Assembly: GCA_964639665.1 (NCBI GenBank)
Contig: CAZXEU010000045.1
Span: 1 to 64,000 of the forward strand
Source: CAZXEU01 sp964639665
GTDB taxonomy: Bacteria > Bacteroidota > Rhodothermia > Rhodothermales > Bin80
Length of the DNA stretch: 64,000 bases
Direction: 5' to 3'
This document shows, piece by piece, positions 52,171 through 60,837 of this stretch. Positions within the stretch are counted from its first letter, which is position 1, and each line of letters starts with the position of its first letter. The translations under genes and the position numbers were made by a program. The notes under the pieces are model-generated. The model did not search any database. It worked only from the letters and a program-made list of their open reading frames with translations, and was not told the origin of the DNA.

Positions 52171-53910
52171 TTACGAATGGCCGCCTTCGAACAGGTCCGG
52201 AGTCCTGGCAGGGGGCGCATTGCCAAAATGTCTGTAAGCCCGGGGAGTGGCGACGCGGCCGCGGGGTGTTCGCATGAGGTAACCCTCTTGTATCAAGTAC
52301 GGTTCGTACACTTCCTCTATCGTACCGGCATCCTCGCCGACCGAAACGGCAAGATTGGTCAGGCCGGCGGGTCCTCCGCCGAATTTCTCGATGAGCGTGG
52401 TGAGGATGCGGGCGTCCATGTCGTCGAGACCTTCCTCGTCGACCTCGAGAGCCGTCAGTGCGTGGTCGGCAACGGCACGGGTGATGCGGCCCGAGCCCTT
52501 CACCTCTGCGAAGTCCCGGGCGCGGCGCAGCAGCCGGTTGGCAATCCGCGGCGTACCCCGGCTTCGGCGGGCAACTTCCACGGCGCCGTCGGCGTCGATG
52601 TCTATGTCCAGAATGCCTGCGCTGCGCTCAACGATCCGTGTAAGCAGGTCTGCGCTGTAGTAGTCATACCGGAAGTCAATGCCAAAGCGGGCACGCAGGG
52701 GAGCCGTCAGCAGCCCCTTCCGGGTCGTGGCGCCGACTAGGGTAAACGGAGGAAGGGTAATTTTAACGCTGCGCGCATTGGGTCCCGAATCGATCACAAT
52801 ATCGATATAGTAGTCCTCCATCGCCGAATACAGGTATTCTTCCACTACGGGCCCGAGCCTGTGAATCTCGTCGACGAAAAGAACGTCTCCCTCGTTCAGG
52901 TTTGTCAGGATCCCCGCGATGGACGCCGGCTTGTCGAGCACGGGCCCGCTGGATGTGACAATGCTCGCCCCCATTTCCTCGGCAATAATGTAGCCGAGGG
53001 TCGTGTTGTGGTTGAATAGCCCGTTGGCCACAAATGAATGGGTGCCGGGCACCACAAAGTCGTACGTCTCCGCTCCCGATTCCGTGACGGCTTCCACTCT
53101 GTCCAGGGCCAGCATGTCATGGGACACGGCCGGCAGCGCCCGGCAGGCCGCTCCAGGGCCCCCGGTCTCTCCCGAGCTGACAACGGCGGTCAGCAAGGCT
53201 GCGTGCGGCGCAGCAACGTTGGGCAGTTCATTCGGCTTTGCCCGGCCCGGCGGGTGTACGCGCTGCGCCGCTTCGGCGTGCCGTTCCATGGTGCCTAGGC
53301 CGGCTACCTGACGCCCGTGCCAGGCTGCGCCGGCCTGCGAGAGCGCCGGCGCAGCATTGGCTGGACGCGCGGCGACGCTCGGCACGGGCGGTTCCGGCGC
53401 ATGGGCGCAGGCCACGTAGTCACCCTTTGCCAGAGCCGAGAGCCTCTTCCACACAAGTCCGTCCGGCGAAGCCGCGAGGACCGGGTGCCGGGGCGTACCC
53501 TCCAGCTCGAGCCCCGTCTCCGTTCGGATGCGAAGCGTCCGCCCGTAACCGCTGTAGTACACGTGCGACGTACGCTCCAGGCCATGAATGCCGTATACCA
53601 GGCGCTCGAACGGGCGCAATTCCCCCGGAGCCATATCGCGGGGGGCCAGCTCGGCCAGCGCGACGTATCCGGCATCCGTCAGGATCAGGCTGTCCGCCGC
53701 TATGCATTTTCCAAGGCCGGGCGGTCCGGAGAGCAAGACGTGCTCGAGCGTCTCTCTCCGCTGCAACGCGGCCGTTACGAATACGCTGAGATTGTCCTTT
53801 ATCTTCTGCTGGCCGATAAATTCGGTTAGCGTGCGGGGCCGGAGCCGCCGTTCCAGGTCCGCCTCATGGCTGTGCGCTTCAGGTGTAATCGCACTTGGTC
53901 GAAAGCTCAT
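52171..53910 (-). CDS. ruvB: RuvB Holliday-junction helicase with in-frame mini-intein
   Basis: Branch-migration motor of the RuvABC complex. The 579-codon frame encodes two RuvB parts, residues 1-68 and 303-579, which join to a normal 345-residue RuvB. The N part ends with the Walker A sequence SGPPGLGK; the C part resumes TTLGYIIAEEMGA, so splicing restores GPPGLGKTT. Later: VLFVDEIHRLGPVVEEYLYSAMEDY (Walker B), VGATTRKGLLTAPLRARFG (sensor/Arg finger region) and the winged helix IEEVYEPYLIQEGYLMRTPRGR. The insert is a 234-residue intein without a homing endonuclease (listed separately). RuvB without splicing would lack a P-loop. Transcribed away from rpoN; two unrelated metabolic genes follow at short spacing. 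Confidence 0.95.
   Translation of the reverse strand: MSFRPSAITPEAHSHEADLERRLRPRTLTEFIGQQKIKDNLSVFVTAALQRRETLEHVLLSGPPGLGKCIAADSLILTDAGYVALAELAPRDMAPGELRPFERLVYGIHGLERTSHVYYSGYGRTLRIRTETGLELEGTPRHPVLAASPDGLVWKRLSALAKGDYVACAHAPEPPVPSVAARPANAAPALSQAGAAWHGRQVAGLGTMERHAEAAQRVHPPGRAKPNELPNVAAPHAALLTAVVSSGETGGPGAACRALPAVSHDMLALDRVEAVTESGAETYDFVVPGTHSFVANGLFNHNTTLGYIIAEEMGASIVTSSGPVLDKPASIAGILTNLNEGDVLFVDEIHRLGPVVEEYLYSAMEDYYIDIVIDSGPNARSVKITLPPFTLVGATTRKGLLTAPLRARFGIDFRYDYYSADLLTRIVERSAGILDIDIDADGAVEVARRSRGTPRIANRLLRRARDFAEVKGSGRITRAVADHALTALEVDEEGLDDMDARILTTLIEKFGGGPAGLTNLAVSVGEDAGTIEEVYEPYLIQEGYLMRTPRGRVATPRAYRHFGNAPPARTPDLFEGGHS
53005..53706 (-). other. Mini-intein in the RuvB Walker A loop
   Basis: In-frame 234-residue protein-splicing element. 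It begins with Cys1 (CIAADSLILTDAGYVALAEL, block A), has block B at about 67-78 with TPRHPVLAAS (Thr-x-x-His), block F near the end (ETYDFVVPGTHSFVAN) and block G ending HN, followed by Thr as the first residue of the C-extein. All splicing residues (Cys1, block B His, penultimate His, final Asn, +1 Thr) are present, so class 1 splicing is expected. No LAGLIDADG or HNH motif is visible; instead residues about 100-195 form an Ala/Pro-rich linker, consistent with loss of the endonuclease. Insertion lies between Lys and Thr of GPPGLGKT. Confidence 0.92.
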
Positions 53911-54002
53911 GGGCGCCGCCGCTGCGGTTCAGGTCTGAACAAACAAAGACTTGTCTGCTACGTTTCCGGTCAAGAGGTTATCCACTTGGCCGGAACGCGG
54001 AG

Positions 54003-55442
54003 ATGCTCAATCTCCAGCAACAACTGAGACTTCAGCAGAAGCTTTCTCCGCAGCAGATTCAGTATGTAAAACTGCTGCAACTACCTGTACTTGGGCTGGA
54101 GCAGCGCGTAGAGGCGGAACTGGAGGCAAACCCGCTCCTCGAGCCGGAAATTCAGGCAGAGCCCCTGCAAAATGGCGGAGCCGAAGAAGCATCCGAGACC
54201 GATGAAGAATACAACTGGGAGGAGCTTCTGGATGTCGGTGATGACCTTCATGGACACAAGGCCCGCGTGGATCGATCTGAAGCTGAAGCCGAGCGTCCGG
54301 CGTTGCCGGCTCTGGTCAGCCTGGCCGAGCATCTGCGAAGCCAGTGGGCGCTGCTCGACCTGACGGAGCTCGAGACGCTGATCGCGGAACAGATCATTGG
54401 CTCCATCGACGAGGACGGTTATCTCCGCAGGCCGCTCGCCTCAATCATGGATGACATCATATTCAATCACGGCGAGGATCTGGATGAAGCGGATGTCGAG
54501 CGGGTTCTGAAACAGCTTCAGCGCCTGGATCCGGCTGGCATAGCTGCCCGAAACCTCCGCGAATGCCTAATGGTGCAGGTAGACATGCTGCCCGAAACTG
54601 CCCCGGGACGGCAGATAGCCAGGAAGATTCTAGAACAGGCGTTCGATGACTTTGCGATGCGCCGCTTCGCGCGTGTTCAGCCCCGCATTGGTGCCGACGC
54701 AGCGGAAATGAAGACCGCCGTGGATCTCATCCAGAGCCTCAATCCCAAACCGGGAGAAGGGAGCTTCACGGCCCAGGAAAACTACATCATTCCCGATTTC
54801 ATCGTGCGCTTCGACGGGGACGGATTCGACATTGAATTGAGTAGCGGCAATCGGCCTGCGCTGCGCATCTCTTCCCAGTACCGTAAGATGCTGGAGGAAT
54901 TGACAGGCCAGCCAAAGAGCGGGCGAAGCCGCGCCGAAGAGCGCACGCGTCAGTTTCTCAAGGCCAAGTTCACGGCCGCGCGCTGGTTCATAGATTCTAT
55001 CAATCAGCGACGCCGCACCCTGTTTGCCGTCATGGAGACCCTGGTCGACATGCAGCGGGATTTTTTCAGATACGGCGAGGGCCGCCTCCGGCCCCTGATT
55101 CTCAAGGACGTAGCGGAACGCATCAATCTTGACATTTCCACCGTAAGCCGCGTTGTGAACGGGAAATACGTGCAGTGCGATTTCGGGGTCTATGAGCTGA
55201 AGTACTTCTTCTCCGAAGGGCTAGAGACGTCAGACGGCAAGTATGTCTCCAGTCGGGAAGTAAAGGCGACTATCGAGAATATCATCCGCTCTGAAGACAA
55301 GGCGCGTCCGCTGTCAGATCAGAAGATCGCTCAGGAGCTCCAGGATCGCGGCTTTCGCATTGCGCGCCGGACAGTTACCAAGTACAGGGAACAACTCAAT
55401 ATTCCCGTAGGGCGAATGCGCAGGGAATTTGTGCCCGAGTAG
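54003..55442 (+). CDS. rpoN: RNA polymerase sigma-54 factor
   Basis: Sigma-54, 479 residues, for promoters of the -24/-12 class that need AAA+ activators. Region I is Gln/Leu-rich (MLNLQQQLRLQQKLSPQQIQYVKLLQLP), region II acidic (about 60-100), followed by the core-binding domain (IDEDGYLRRPL, LDPAGIAARNLRECL) and the DNA-binding region with an HTH (LKDVAERINLDISTVSRVVNGKYV) and the RpoN box ARRTVTKYREQL near the C terminus. The ATG chosen starts the conserved region I; the longer frame overlaps the ruvB start region. Followed after 7 bases by an aminotransferase gene. No activator gene and no clear sigma-54 promoter were seen in the window. Confidence 0.96.
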   Translation: MLNLQQQLRLQQKLSPQQIQYVKLLQLPVLGLEQRVEAELEANPLLEPEIQAEPLQNGGAEEASETDEEYNWEELLDVGDDLHGHKARVDRSEAEAERPALPALVSLAEHLRSQWALLDLTELETLIAEQIIGSIDEDGYLRRPLASIMDDIIFNHGEDLDEADVERVLKQLQRLDPAGIAARNLRECLMVQVDMLPETAPGRQIARKILEQAFDDFAMRRFARVQPRIGADAAEMKTAVDLIQSLNPKPGEGSFTAQENYIIPDFIVRFDGDGFDIELSSGNRPALRISSQYRKMLEELTGQPKSGRSRAEERTRQFLKAKFTAARWFIDSINQRRRTLFAVMETLVDMQRDFFRYGEGRLRPLILKDVAERINLDISTVSRVVNGKYVQCDFGVYELKYFFSEGLETSDGKYVSSREVKATIENIIRSEDKARPLSDQKIAQELQDRGFRIARRTVTKYREQLNIPVGRMRREFVPE

Positions 55443-55449
55443 AGACGAC

Positions 55450-56976
55450 ATGGATCAGATTAATGCTACACGTCTTCAACGCACCGCAGAAGACGCCACG
55501 GACGAGCGCTCCCTGGAGGAATACTTTGCCCCGTTCCGCTCCGGAATTATCGGGCACGACCAGTACTTCCCGACGCCGTACGGGCAAAGGCGCATATTGT
55601 ACGCGGACTGGACCGCAAGCGGGCGTCTCTACCGGCCCATCGAAGAGTGCCTGCAGCGACGATTTGGACCCTACGTAGGCAACACCCACACGGAAACAAG
55701 TGTAACGGGCACGTCGATGACGCACGCGTACCACTATGCGCGGCAGCGTATCCGCCGGCATGTCAACGCCGGGCCCGGTGACGTACTCATCACGGCGAGC
55801 TCGGGCATGACCCGACTCGTGGCCAAGTTTCAGCGCATACTGGGAATGCGTATACCGGAGCGCGCCCCGCTTAAAGCAAGTCTGCCGGAAAATGAGCGAC
55901 CTCTCGTGATCGTCTCGCACATGGAACATCACTCCAACCATACCTCCTGGCTGGAGACCATAGCGGACGTAGAGTGGTTGGAGCCGGATGGCGACGGCCT
56001 GGTCTGCCCGGATCGGCTGGATGCCGCGCTTGCACGACACGGCAAGCGCAAGATCAAAATCGGTGCCTTTACCGCGTGCTCCAACGTTACCGGTATCCAG
56101 TCGCCTTTCCACGCTCTCGCTGGCGTCATGCACAGACACGGCGGGTGGTGTTTCGTGGATTTTGCGGCATCCGGTCCATATGTGCCCATTGACATGCACC
56201 CGGAGAATCCTGAGGAGCGGCTCGATGCCATCTTTTTCTCGCCACACAAGTTCCTCGGAGGTCCGGGTTCCGCGGCAGTCCTCGTCTTCAACTCTGACCT
56301 CTACAATAACCGAGTGCCGGACGTGTGCGGTGGCGGGACGGTCGAGTGGACCAATCCCTGGGGCGAGCACAGCTACTTCAGCGACATAGAGATGCGTGAA
56401 GACGGCGGAACGCCCGCATTCCTGCAGACCATAAAGACCGCGCTCGCCATCGGACTAAAGGAAGAGATGGGTCCGGACCAAATGCTCTTACGCGAGCATG
56501 AGCACGTACAGCGCGCATTGCAAAAGCTGCAGGAGATTCCGAGACTGAGAGTGCTCGCCGGAAACGTGGTCCGTCGACTTGGCATTATCTCATTTAGCGT
56601 TGACGACATCCATTTCAATCTGATGGTGCGCCTTCTCAATGATCGCTTCGGAATTCAGGTGCGCGGAGGATGCTCGTGCGCCGGGACTTACGGCCACTAC
56701 CTGCTTAGCGTGAGCTATGCGCAGTCTCAAAGGATAACGGCCATGATCGATGAAGGCGATCTCTCCACCAAACCAGGGTGGGTCCGCCTCTCCTTGCACC
56801 CCACCATGACCAATGACGAGGTGGATTTCGCCTGTGACGCTATCGATCAGATTGTAGCCAATAGAGACGCGTGGCAGAAGGAGTACTGCTACGACAGCAA
56901 GTCCAATGAGTGGATTCATCCGCGCCACACCAGCATGCCCGTGTCATCCTGGTTCGACCTGTCGGCGCGGCGGTGA
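55450..56976 (+). CDS. Aminotransferase class V / cysteine desulfurase-like protein
   Basis: A 508-residue PLP enzyme of fold type I, longer than typical SufS/NifS (about 400). Seen: YADWTASGRLYRPIEECLQ, YVGNTHTETSVTGTSMT, the PLP Lys in FFSPHKFLGGPGS, and a Cys-containing loop RGGCSCAGTYGHYLL, which might be the desulfurase sulfur-carrying Cys. HMEHHSNHTSWLE is typical of this subfamily. The ATG at 55450 starts 7 bases after rpoN, so co-transcription is likely. Whether it supplies sulfur, acts on selenocysteine or is an isopenicillin-epimerase-like enzyme cannot be decided. Confidence 0.87.
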   Translation: MDQINATRLQRTAEDATDERSLEEYFAPFRSGIIGHDQYFPTPYGQRRILYADWTASGRLYRPIEECLQRRFGPYVGNTHTETSVTGTSMTHAYHYARQRIRRHVNAGPGDVLITASSGMTRLVAKFQRILGMRIPERAPLKASLPENERPLVIVSHMEHHSNHTSWLETIADVEWLEPDGDGLVCPDRLDAALARHGKRKIKIGAFTACSNVTGIQSPFHALAGVMHRHGGWCFVDFAASGPYVPIDMHPENPEERLDAIFFSPHKFLGGPGSAAVLVFNSDLYNNRVPDVCGGGTVEWTNPWGEHSYFSDIEMREDGGTPAFLQTIKTALAIGLKEEMGPDQMLLREHEHVQRALQKLQEIPRLRVLAGNVVRRLGIISFSVDDIHFNLMVRLLNDRFGIQVRGGCSCAGTYGHYLLSVSYAQSQRITAMIDEGDLSTKPGWVRLSLHPTMTNDEVDFACDAIDQIVANRDAWQKEYCYDSKSNEWIHPRHTSMPVSSWFDLSARR

Positions 56977-57612
56977 GTGACTACCAGCGAGGTATTTGCG
57001 GCAAATCGCAACCGGAGCGCGTGCAGACCTCGGACGGCTGGTAGGCCAATGCCGCAGTCCGTGCTTGCAGCAAACTGCCTCAGGCACGATCAGGGACGCT
57101 TGATACTCGCGACCGGATGTTCCCCGGGCCGCGATACCGGCTTTGCGGCATAGCAATAGGTCCACTCGCCTCTAATCCACCCGGAGGCTTATTCCTATTC
57201 CACCATGCGACGACTTGTGCGACAAATCCGCACACAACAATACTCGCTGCTTACGGGTGCATCATGCCTCCCGCGCTGCCCGTTTTTGGGGCTGGGCCCA
57301 TACCGGGGCCACCCGTCAGGGTTGACAGGAGCTGTCTGACGGGTCCGGCCCCGTCGCACGCTCAACCGCGGTGTCATGGCCAGAAGACCTGGTCCGCTAC
57401 AACTACCGGTCGTGCATCGAAATTGCCCGCGTCCGGCGCCCTACAACCCGTATCTGCCGGATGCACAGCATTTTGGACACCGTGTCCTGGCACTCCGACA
57501 CGTCAAGGCATCGGATTGCCGTGTATTAGGGACAAGAGCCACCCTACTTGTCACTTTGGTTCAATTTTTGCGGTAGACGATACTGAGTCCGTTAATTCAA
57601 ACGCTTGGTGCC
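56977..57612. other. Intergenic region upstream of the small orphan ORF
   Basis: About 640 bases without a supportable gene; long frames here show no motifs. Near the end, GACAAG (57530s) and CTTGTC (57547-57552) form a six-base inverted repeat, and TTGGTT (57556-57561), 17 bases, GATACT (57579-57584) might be a promoter for the next ORF. Confidence 0.4.
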
Positions 57613-57861
57613 ATGCAAGGACAGAAATCCTCTGCGCCGCTTCGCACGCTGCTCGCGCGTTATCTGGCCGGCGAAATCGAAGAATCATTCTGGCAATCCA
57701 TCATGTCCGTTCTAGACTCCGGGAATCCGGGTACGCAAGAACGGAAGGCCCTGGTAGCCTTCCTGCAGGACGCCATGTCCGATCCTTACGTCTCGAAGCG
57801 TCCTCGCAGTGCCCGCGTCGTTCGCCAGGTGGCCCAGCCTGCCCTTGCGGCTATCTCCTGA
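57613..57861 (+). CDS. Small hypothetical helical protein
   Basis: An 82-residue frame whose composition looks like protein rather than noise: amphipathic helices (LRTLLARYLAGEIEESFWQSIMSVLD, ERKALVAFLQDAMSD) and a basic C-terminal tail (SKRPRSARVVRQVAQ). No signal peptide or known motif. An AT-richer stretch with possible promoter boxes precedes it, but no strong ribosome site. It stands alone between two long noncoding stretches. Function unknown; the start is the first ATG. Confidence 0.45.
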   Translation: MQGQKSSAPLRTLLARYLAGEIEESFWQSIMSVLDSGNPGTQERKALVAFLQDAMSDPYVSKRPRSARVVRQVAQPALAAIS

Positions 57862-58545
57862 GCTGAGTCACAGCCTCAAGCCTTCGGCACCGGCACACGT
57901 CCGCCCTTTGATATTGCATGTGGCGGCTCCCTCGCGGACATTCACTCCGACCCCTGGCTAAACCCGGCACCCGGCCCGGCGCCATATTTGGCTGATGCAG
58001 CGCTAGGTAAGGCCTCCATCCGTGCGGGCTTTGCCGGGCACCGTGCGACAGCCTGGCCCCGTTAGCATGCGTGGCTGTCCGCAGGGGCATCATTGAGTGG
58101 CGAGGTGGAGTGCCGCCCCGATGCACGGCTGCCAGCTACGACTTAGCGAACGCGGCCCATCCGCGAGCCTGAGTTACGCCCGCGCCGCACTTAGCCAATC
58201 CTCGGGAGTCGCAGATACCCGCCGTGGGGTCCGCACAAGCCCCGCTAGCGGATCCGGGCCCAGTCCCGTTGCTACCGTCACTGCGACGGACTGCGGGCAT
58301 AGCGGTGCCCGTCCGCGCGCGAAGTCGCGGATCTTCAACGGCCGGCGCAAATGCGAAGACCTCCTGCGGGTGCCTGTGCGTGGCACCTCTCCGAAAGGTG
58401 CGCGGCCATGTTAAGCGAAGACTGGACGTGACGCTGCGGCCTGTATGCGCCCGTCACTACTGATCGCCGAAACCTGCCCGGTGACTGCAGGGTTTCCGGC
58501 TGCCAGGTATCCTGAAATGGCAACAGTAAACCAACCTGAGTCACT
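57862..58545. other. Intergenic region upstream of katG
   Basis: About 680 bases without a convincing gene; the frames present are Arg/Pro-rich and motif-free. An imperfect hairpin near the katG start is listed separately. Confidence 0.4.
58466..58500 (+). repeat. Imperfect hairpin upstream of katG
   Basis: GCCGAAACCTGC pairs with GCAGGGTTTCCGGC across a nine-base loop, allowing two single-base bulges. It ends 45 bases before the katG start, within the probable promoter/leader region. It could be a regulatory RNA structure, a protein site (peroxide regulator) or chance. Confidence 0.3.
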
Positions 58546-60732
58546 ATGAATAACGACGGCAATTGCCCCGCAATCGGCAGATCCCGCAGGATCACGGGAA
58601 CCAGCGCCAACCAGCGCTGGTGGCCAAACCAGCTGAATCTGAAGATACTTGACCAGAACTCCCCGAGGACAAATCCGCTCGGAGCGGACTTCAATTACGC
58701 CGAGGAATTCAAGAAGCTGGACTTGGAGGAGCTAAGGGCCGACATATACGCCGTGATGACGAATTCGCAGGACTGGTGGCCCGCCGACTATGGTCATTAC
58801 GGTCCCCTTTTTATTCGCATGGCATGGCACAGCGCCGGGACATACCGTGTCGGCGACGGGCGCGGCGGCGCATCATCCGGTACCCTTCGCTTCGCACCGC
58901 TGAACAGTTGGCCAGACAACGCCAATCTTGACAAGGCGCGTCGGCTGCTGTGGCCCATAAAGCAAAAGTATGGCCGCAAGATTTCGTGGGCCGACCTCAT
59001 GATCTTCACCGGCAATTGTGCGCTGGAATCCATGGGCCTCAAGACGCTTGGATTTGCCGGTGGGCGTGAAGATGTCTGGGAGCCGGAGGAGGACATCTAC
59101 TGGGGGCCGGAAAAGGTGTGGCTGGCAGACGAACGGTACACCGGTGACCGGCAGCTGGAGCATCCACTGGGCGCCGTTCAGATGGGACTCATATACGTTA
59201 ATCCCGAGGGACCCAATGGCAAGCCGGACCCTCTGGCTGCCGCCCGTGACATTCGCGAGACATTCGCGCGCATGGCCATGAATGACGAAGAGACGGTCGC
59301 ACTCATTGCAGGTGGGCACACGTTTGGCAAGACGCACGGTGCGGCGCCGGCCGGCGATTTCGTGGGACCTGAGCCCGAAGGCGCCGCCATCGAGGAGCAG
59401 GGCCTGGGCTGGCAAAGCCGGTTCGGGGAAGGCAAAGGGAGCGATACGATAACGAGCGGGCTGGAAGGTGCCTGGACCTCGGAGCCGGCGAAGTGGGACA
59501 ATGCCTTCTTTGAGAATCTGTTCGGATACGAATGGAAGCAGGTAAGAAGCCCGGGCGGAGCGGCGCAATGGACCCCGGTAGACGCGTCCGCGAACGGGAC
59601 TGTGCCGGATGCGCATGATGCCACGAAATGGCATGCGCCCGTGATGTTGACAACGGACCTTGCGCTGCGCGTGGATCCCGTCTATGCCCCGATTGCCAGG
59701 CGATTTCACGCGAATCCTGACGAGTTTGCGGACGCCTTTGCCAGAGCGTGGTTCAAGCTTACCCATCGGGACATGGGCCCCGTCAGCCGGTATCTCGGAC
59801 CGCTGGTGCCTGCGGAGCAGCAGATTTGGCAGGATCCGGTCCCCGAGGCCACCCATGAACTGGTGGACGCCCAGGATATTGACGCCCTCAAGGGCAGCAT
59901 CCTGGCGTCCGGCCTCTCGCTGGCAGAGCTGGTAAGGACCGCCTGGGCTTCGGCGGCCACTTTCCGTGGTACGGACAAGCGCGGCGGAGCCAACGGCGCT
60001 CGCATTCGCCTGGCCCCGCAAAGGGACTGGGAGGTCAACAATCCCTCCGAACTTGAGAGAACCCTCCGCATATTGCAGGAAATCCAGAATCAATTCTGCG
60101 CGGAGAGCCGCAAGTCGGTCTCCCTCGCGGATGTAATCGTACTGGGGGGCTGTGCCGCGGTCGAGGAAGCCGCAGCTCGCGCGGGGCATGATGTCCATGT
60201 GCCCTTTTCGCCGGGTCGCACGGATGCAGCACAGGAAGCGACCGACGTGGATTCGTTTGACGTGCTGGAGCCTGCCGCGGATGGATTCCGCAATTATGTC
60301 AAGCCGGTTCTGGCGGAGTCTGCCTGCGAATTGCTGATAGATCGGGCGCACATGCTGACCCTGACCACCGTCGAGATGACGGTGCTGCTTGGCGGTATGC
60401 GCGTTCTGAACGCGAACAGTGCCGGCTCGAGCCTGGGCGTACTTACGACGCGGCCGGAGCTGCTAACGCGCGACTTCTTTGTCAACCTGCTTGACATGAA
60501 CACGACATGGCAAGCCTCATCCACGGCGGAGGGCGTATTCGAGGGGCGAGATCACAGTACAGGCGAGCTGAAATGGCAAGGCACGGCAGTCGATCTCGTA
60601 TTCGGCTCGAATTCGCAGCTGCGGGCCGTAGCGGAGGTGTTTGCCTCGGACGATGCCGAAGAAGCGTTTGCGCAGCAGTTCGTGGATGCCTGGGCGAAGG
60701 TCATGAACCTCGACCGCTTTGATCTCCACTAG
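58546..60732 (+). CDS. katG: Catalase-peroxidase
   Basis: Bifunctional heme catalase/peroxidase, 728 residues, normal length. Distal triad R91-W94-H95 in RMAWHSAGTYR; the catalase-specific crosslink residues W94, Y217 (QMGLIYVNPEG) and M243 (ETFARMAMNDE) are all kept at the spacing of known KatG; proximal H258 in GGHTFGKTHG. The second, heme-free domain begins near THELVDAQDIDAL and is complete to the C terminus. The N-terminal CPxxG-type segment before WWPNQLNLKIL is shorter than in many KatGs. No signal peptide, so cytoplasmic. Probably peroxide-induced; the leader has a hairpin. Monocistronic. Confidence 0.97.
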   Translation: MNNDGNCPAIGRSRRITGTSANQRWWPNQLNLKILDQNSPRTNPLGADFNYAEEFKKLDLEELRADIYAVMTNSQDWWPADYGHYGPLFIRMAWHSAGTYRVGDGRGGASSGTLRFAPLNSWPDNANLDKARRLLWPIKQKYGRKISWADLMIFTGNCALESMGLKTLGFAGGREDVWEPEEDIYWGPEKVWLADERYTGDRQLEHPLGAVQMGLIYVNPEGPNGKPDPLAAARDIRETFARMAMNDEETVALIAGGHTFGKTHGAAPAGDFVGPEPEGAAIEEQGLGWQSRFGEGKGSDTITSGLEGAWTSEPAKWDNAFFENLFGYEWKQVRSPGGAAQWTPVDASANGTVPDAHDATKWHAPVMLTTDLALRVDPVYAPIARRFHANPDEFADAFARAWFKLTHRDMGPVSRYLGPLVPAEQQIWQDPVPEATHELVDAQDIDALKGSILASGLSLAELVRTAWASAATFRGTDKRGGANGARIRLAPQRDWEVNNPSELERTLRILQEIQNQFCAESRKSVSLADVIVLGGCAAVEEAAARAGHDVHVPFSPGRTDAAQEATDVDSFDVLEPAADGFRNYVKPVLAESACELLIDRAHMLTLTTVEMTVLLGGMRVLNANSAGSSLGVLTTRPELLTRDFFVNLLDMNTTWQASSTAEGVFEGRDHSTGELKWQGTAVDLVFGSNSQLRAVAEVFASDDAEEAFAQQFVDAWAKVMNLDRFDLH

Positions 60733-60837
60733 CACGCGAGGGCTGGGCCGTGACATCCCGTCACTGCGCCATTTATGGCTTGGCTTCCGCGCCAGCCACG
60801 TTGCGCACCTGTGAAACGGTGCGAATTGGAGGCACGT

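Noticed and set aside
53005..53706. RuvB insertion as a transposon or assembly artefact
   Set aside because: The insert is in frame, begins with Cys, ends with His-Asn before Thr and has ordered Hint blocks; an artefact would not.
57117..57866. Plus-strand open frame of 249 codons
   Set aside because: Pro/Arg/Cys-rich without motifs and overlaps the more protein-like 82-residue frame.
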